A stretch of 13,487 nt of DNA. It comes from a bacterium. GTDB taxonomy: Bacteria > UBP18 > UBA7526. The position numbers and the translations under genes were made by a program. The stretch is from positions 1 through 13,487 of the forward strand of contig JAUXAI010000033.1 in assembly GCA_030619985.1 (NCBI GenBank), read 5' to 3'. Shown in pieces: positions 13,317 to 13,487 of this stretch; the stretch's first letter is position 1, and every line of letters begins with the position of its first letter. A model generated the notes under the pieces. It was not told the DNA's origin. It saw only the letters and a list, made by a program, of their open reading frames with translations, and did not search any database.

Positions 13317-13487
13317 ATGAGATATCCCAAACTGAGAGAATTGAGAGAAGCGATTAAAGCCATTTTTAAAGGTCCCTATACTACCAAGTTTCCTAAAGTT
13401 CCCAGTCCCGCTCCTAAGTATAGAGGTAAGGCAGAGTTTGATGAAGCCGAATGTGTGGGCTGTGGGGCCTGTGTTGAGGTCTGCCCC
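13317..13487 (+). CDS. 4Fe-4S ferredoxin-like subunit, NuoI/EchF type (partial, 3' end cut by window)
   Basis: Fifty-seven codons are visible and remain open to the edge. The N-terminus (MRYPKLRELREAIKAIFKGP, then TTKFP) and the segment KYRGKAEFDEAECVGCG resemble the start of NuoI-like or group 4 hydrogenase ferredoxin subunits, which have PxxYRG before the first cluster. The first cluster motif is complete: C-x2-C-x2-C-x3-C-P, with cysteines at residues 47, 50, 53 and 57 minus one (last Cys is residue 56). Such subunits carry electrons between two [4Fe-4S] clusters in membrane-bound oxidoreductases. GAGG at 13309-13312 is a plausible ribosome binding site. Which complex it belongs to depends on genes beyond the window. 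Confidence 0.75.
   Translation, partial: MRYPKLRELREAIKAIFKGPYTTKFPKVPSPAPKYRGKAEFDEAECVGCGACVEVCP

Overview
The window comes from a bacterial chromosome and every recognisable gene lies on the + strand. It opens inside the 3' end of a 23S rRNA gene, followed by a 5S rRNA gene and a strong intrinsic terminator. The protein genes that follow are an EF-G paralogue, yebC, ruvC, a 1402-residue acyl-CoA dehydratase activase-like protein, a SpoIID/LytB protein, yajC, an HD-domain phosphohydrolase, a fused secDF, and the start of a 4Fe-4S ferredoxin-like subunit cut off by the window edge. The giant activase family and the ferredoxin subunit suggest an anaerobe. The order yebC-ruvC-spoIID-yajC-HD-secDF resembles a cluster I recall from Clostridia, but ruvA, ruvB, queA and tgt, which usually lie inside it, are absent. 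An uncultivated anaerobic lineage is plausible. The sequence alone does not fix the phylum.

Layout: 1-645 is the end of an rRNA operon (23S tail, a 175-nt spacer with hairpins, 5S, terminator). 649-757 holds a 53-nt palindrome whose right arm touches a consensus-like sigma-70 promoter for the EF-G paralogue (758-2824), which ends at its own terminator. A second promoter, starting in that terminator's T-tract, drives yebC-ruvC-activase (2925-8439), with only 4 nt between ruvC and the activase. spoIID (start corrected to 8531) follows. The secretion genes yajC, HD and secDF occupy 9761-13122. A 194-nt spacer packed with repeats precedes the ferredoxin-like gene.

Functionally these are mostly housekeeping genes: translation (rRNA, EF-G paralogue, YebC), recombination (RuvC), the cell wall (SpoIID) and the Sec accessory complex (YajC, SecDF). 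The metabolic outlier is the 1402-residue protein, which joins two ASKHA activase domains to HgdB-like cysteine-rich regions in one chain; no dehydratase subunit genes accompany it here. The most striking non-coding feature is that nearly every gene gap carries its own short tandem repeat of period 7, 8, 9 or 10 with unrelated unit sequences, plus palindromic elements. This suggests an active or recent process that seeds spacers with microrepeats.
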